In this document: positions 62,396 through 64,000 of the stretch, one piece after another
How positions within the stretch are numbered: the first letter of the stretch is position 1
Layout of the letters: the number at the start of each line of letters is the position of its first letter
From: Candidatus Zhuqueibacterota bacterium
GTDB lineage: Bacteria > Zhuqueibacterota > Zhuqueibacteria > Oceanimicrobiales > Oceanimicrobiaceae
Reading direction: 5' to 3'
NCBI GenBank assembly: GCA_029261995.1
Contig: JAJDAF010000036.1
Coordinates: 310,001 to 374,000, forward strand
DNA length: 64,000 nucleotides
Notes under the pieces: model-generated
Database searches by the model: none
Seen by the model: the letters and a program-made list of their open reading frames with translations, nothing else
Told to the model about the DNA's origin: nothing
Translations under genes and position numbers: made by a program

Positions 62396-63553
62396 TCAAG
62401 TGCTCTTCCCCAGCCACTTTTCCGGATTCAGCTTCTCGGCGCCTTTCCAAATTTCAAAATGCAGTATGGGTCCTTTTAAGGAGCCCGACTCCCCGACCTT
62501 ACCGATTCTCTGTCCCATATGCACCTCGTCCTGGTGGTTTACGAGAATTTCCTCAAGGTGCGCATAGACTGAGTAGTAGCCGCCGTAGTGGCGAACGATT
62601 ACGATGTTTCCAAGTCCGCGCTGCCACTCAATGGCTGTCACGGTTCCTCTGGCAACGACCTGAACCGGACTACCCTGCGGCGCCTGAATGTCGATTCCAA
62701 TGTTCTCGGTGACAGTTTGGAGCTGTGGATGCCGGTAGCGTCCAAACTTGGCGACAATCTTCCCTTGTGCCGGCCAAGCCATTCTGCCCCGCAGGTCAGC
62801 AAACAAGGTCGTTGGTTTCGGTAGAGGTGCTGATTTTGGCGCCTGTTCAAGCCTGACGATGAGGCGCTGAATTTCCGAAGCAGCCTTTTCCCGCTCCGCA
62901 AGCCGCTGCTTCAGAAGATTCATATCTTGTCGAACTGAGCCGAGAAGTTTTTCGCGCTTACGTTTCGTGCCCTTTAATTTCTTGTCTTCCGTTATCTTGT
63001 CGGTGAGCAGTGACTTCTTCTCCTGCACCTCTATGGTCAGTAGGTCCTTGTCGCGGGCGACCTGCGCCTGCTTGTCTTTTATCTGTTTATAGTTTCGGTA
63101 ATCGTGTTCTGCCAGCCGCTTCTGATATTCCAGCCAAAGCAATCCGTCATTGATTGAGCGCGCCATCATCAGAAGCTCCAAGTCTTTGATTCTGCCATAC
63201 TTGTATGTATAAACCAATCTCTTGCTGAACACGGACTTGAGTATTTCCAGCTCCTTTTTCGTGTCCGTGAGAGATGATTCGAGCTTTTTGATCTGACGAT
63301 TTGTTTTGCGTTGCTCCTTCTTGAGATTCTGAATCACACTCTGCGTCAGGTCGATGTCCAAATCGAGATCGGAGAGCTGATCAACAACAGAGGTTTCCTT
63401 TTTCTTGTTTGCTTCAAGCTCTTTCTGAACGCGATTAATCTCATTGCGAATCTTCTTGAGGCGCTCATGGTGGCCTTGCACCTTTCCCTGTGCGAAAAGC
63501 CAGGGGAATGTCTGCAAGACCAGGAAAACCAACACAACGAATCGGAAAAACAT
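62396..63553 (-). CDS. EnvC-like murein hydrolase activator (coiled coil plus degenerate LytM domain)
   Basis: 385 residues. The signal peptide ends at PWLFAQG. Residues about 25-245 form a long coiled coil (heptads rich in K/E/Q), and residues about 275-385 form a LytM/M23 domain. The first zinc His of HxxxD is Asn (NIGIDIQAP) and the catalytic His of HxH is Ile (GPILHFEIW), while the YAHL His is kept. As in E. coli EnvC, loss of catalytic residues suggests an activator of amidases at the septum rather than a peptidase. First gene of the housekeeping block on this strand. Confidence 0.85.
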   Translation of the reverse strand: MFFRFVVLVFLVLQTFPWLFAQGKVQGHHERLKKIRNEINRVQKELEANKKKETSVVDQLSDLDLDIDLTQSVIQNLKKEQRKTNRQIKKLESSLTDTKKELEILKSVFSKRLVYTYKYGRIKDLELLMMARSINDGLLWLEYQKRLAEHDYRNYKQIKDKQAQVARDKDLLTIEVQEKKSLLTDKITEDKKLKGTKRKREKLLGSVRQDMNLLKQRLAEREKAASEIQRLIVRLEQAPKSAPLPKPTTLFADLRGRMAWPAQGKIVAKFGRYRHPQLQTVTENIGIDIQAPQGSPVQVVARGTVTAIEWQRGLGNIVIVRHYGGYYSVYAHLEEILVNHQDEVHMGQRIGKVGESGSLKGPILHFEIWKGAEKLNPEKWLGKST

Positions 63554-63798
63554 GCGCTTAAAGTAACAGAACCCCGGCTGAAAATCAACAAAAAAATCCC
63601 GCGCGCCAACGACAGAGGTTCTGCCACGAGCGCAAATCTCACATAACGGCTTGCAAGTCAGAAGTGGAATAAGTAAATTACAGCTTCTGATTTTTGACCA
63701 GGCTCGATTTCGCGAGTCTGGGTGACCTTCGATGCCGGAACGGAGAATACTCGCTGACCGGGAACGACTTGTCTATTCACTCCTGAAGCTATGCAAGC

Positions 63799-64000
63799 AT
63801 GTTCAAACGCGATATCCTGACGCCGCAATTAGCTCTGAACTGGGTCACCAGAATTCTCTTCTTCACTAGTCTGGCGGCGCTGCTGCCAACCTTCCCGCTC
63901 TACATCACCGAAATCGGTGGCAACAAATCCCAAATCGGAATTGTGATGAGCGCCTTTGCAATCGGCGTTTTCTGCTTCCGGCCGCTGGTTGGCAAGCAAA
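63799..64000 (+). CDS. MFS transporter (partial, C-terminus off window)
   Basis: 67 residues visible from ATG: MFKRDILTPQLALNWVTRIL, then one full helix (FFTSLAALLPTFPLYI) and the start of the second (IGIVMSAFAIGVFCFRPLVGK), where the FAIGVFCFRPLVGK segment is typical of helix 2 and the loop 2-3 motif A of the major facilitator superfamily. The substrate is unknown. Ribosome site is weak. Divergent from the EnvC-like gene across a 245-bp spacer. Confidence 0.8.
   Translation, partial: MFKRDILTPQLALNWVTRILFFTSLAALLPTFPLYITEIGGNKSQIGIVMSAFAIGVFCFRPLVGKQ

Noticed and set aside
1-64000. CRISPR arrays, tRNA or rRNA genes, prophage or IS transposase genes
   Set aside because: No regularly spaced repeats, tRNA-like T-loop/acceptor sets, rRNA segments or transposase/integrase proteins were recognised anywhere in the window.

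Overview
The window comes from a Gram-negative bacterium with an outer membrane. Evidence includes lipoproteins with lipoboxes, an Omp85-type barrel fusion, a MacB/LolD-type export system, an EnvC-like murein hydrolase activator and several signal-peptide-bearing metallopeptidases. Base composition is a little above 50 % GC. Gene content and neighbourhoods (a GYF-MinD fusion, peptidase-PD40-Omp85 fusions, RicT beside holB, an alpha/beta hydrolase-OsmC fusion) resemble lineages around the FCB group or candidate phylum KSB1. That placement is an inference from family resemblance; there is no rRNA or tRNA gene in the window. Almost everything up to 39 kb is on the minus strand.

Layout. 1-2.2 kb: 3' part of a GlgC-type nucleotidyltransferase coupled to a small membrane protein, then a stand-alone Rieske protein with its own promoter and terminator. 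2.4-5.2 kb: an ECF-like sigma factor with a zinc-type anti-sigma partner, and a GAF/AAA+/Fis sigma54 activator. 5.5-8.5 kb: M13 metallopeptidase and pseudouridine-5'-phosphate glycosidase. 8.6-9.85 kb: two genes of unknown function followed by attC-like recombination sites, that is a small integron cassette cluster without an integrase. 9.9-12.7 kb: proline dehydrogenase, a 2-hydroxyacid dehydrogenase, DUF488 and a rhodanese-like protein. 12.8-16.8 kb: a ferric-ion-type ABC importer. 16.9-21.8 kb: M1-type peptidase and an unusual GH113-like protein. 21.9-27.9 kb: fructose-1,6-bisphosphatase, a repeat-rich spacer, and a four-gene MacB/LolD-like efflux or lipoprotein export operon.

28-39.3 kb is dominated by cell-envelope genes: a SPOR/PD40 lipoprotein, two lytic transglycosylases (one with three LysM domains), a peptidase-MA/PD40/Omp85 fusion and an M16 peptidase. 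39.6-48.5 kb: GYF-MinD ATPase, ornithine aminotransferase, an HD hydrolase with a methyltransferase, a second M16 peptidase, a hydrolase-OsmC fusion and a small barrel protein. 48.6-52.5 kb: leuS, then a SatD-like regulator beside a small membrane protein.

52.5-63.6 kb is one housekeeping block transcribed on the minus strand: envC-like, holB, ricT, metG, tatD, rsmA, mgtE, recO, sfsA. The holB-ricT-metG-tatD-rsmA order is a widely conserved neighbourhood. Here it is interrupted between ricT and metG by a DUF433/DUF5615 toxin-antitoxin module, flanked by the ricT 3' end and a diverged second copy of that 3' end. The window closes with the start of an MFS transporter on the plus strand.

The two observations most worth following are the attC-bounded gene pair at 8.63-9.85 kb and the toxin-antitoxin insertion at the 3' end of ricT. 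A 29-bp direct-repeat/16-bp inverted-repeat element at 23.26-23.42 kb comes next.
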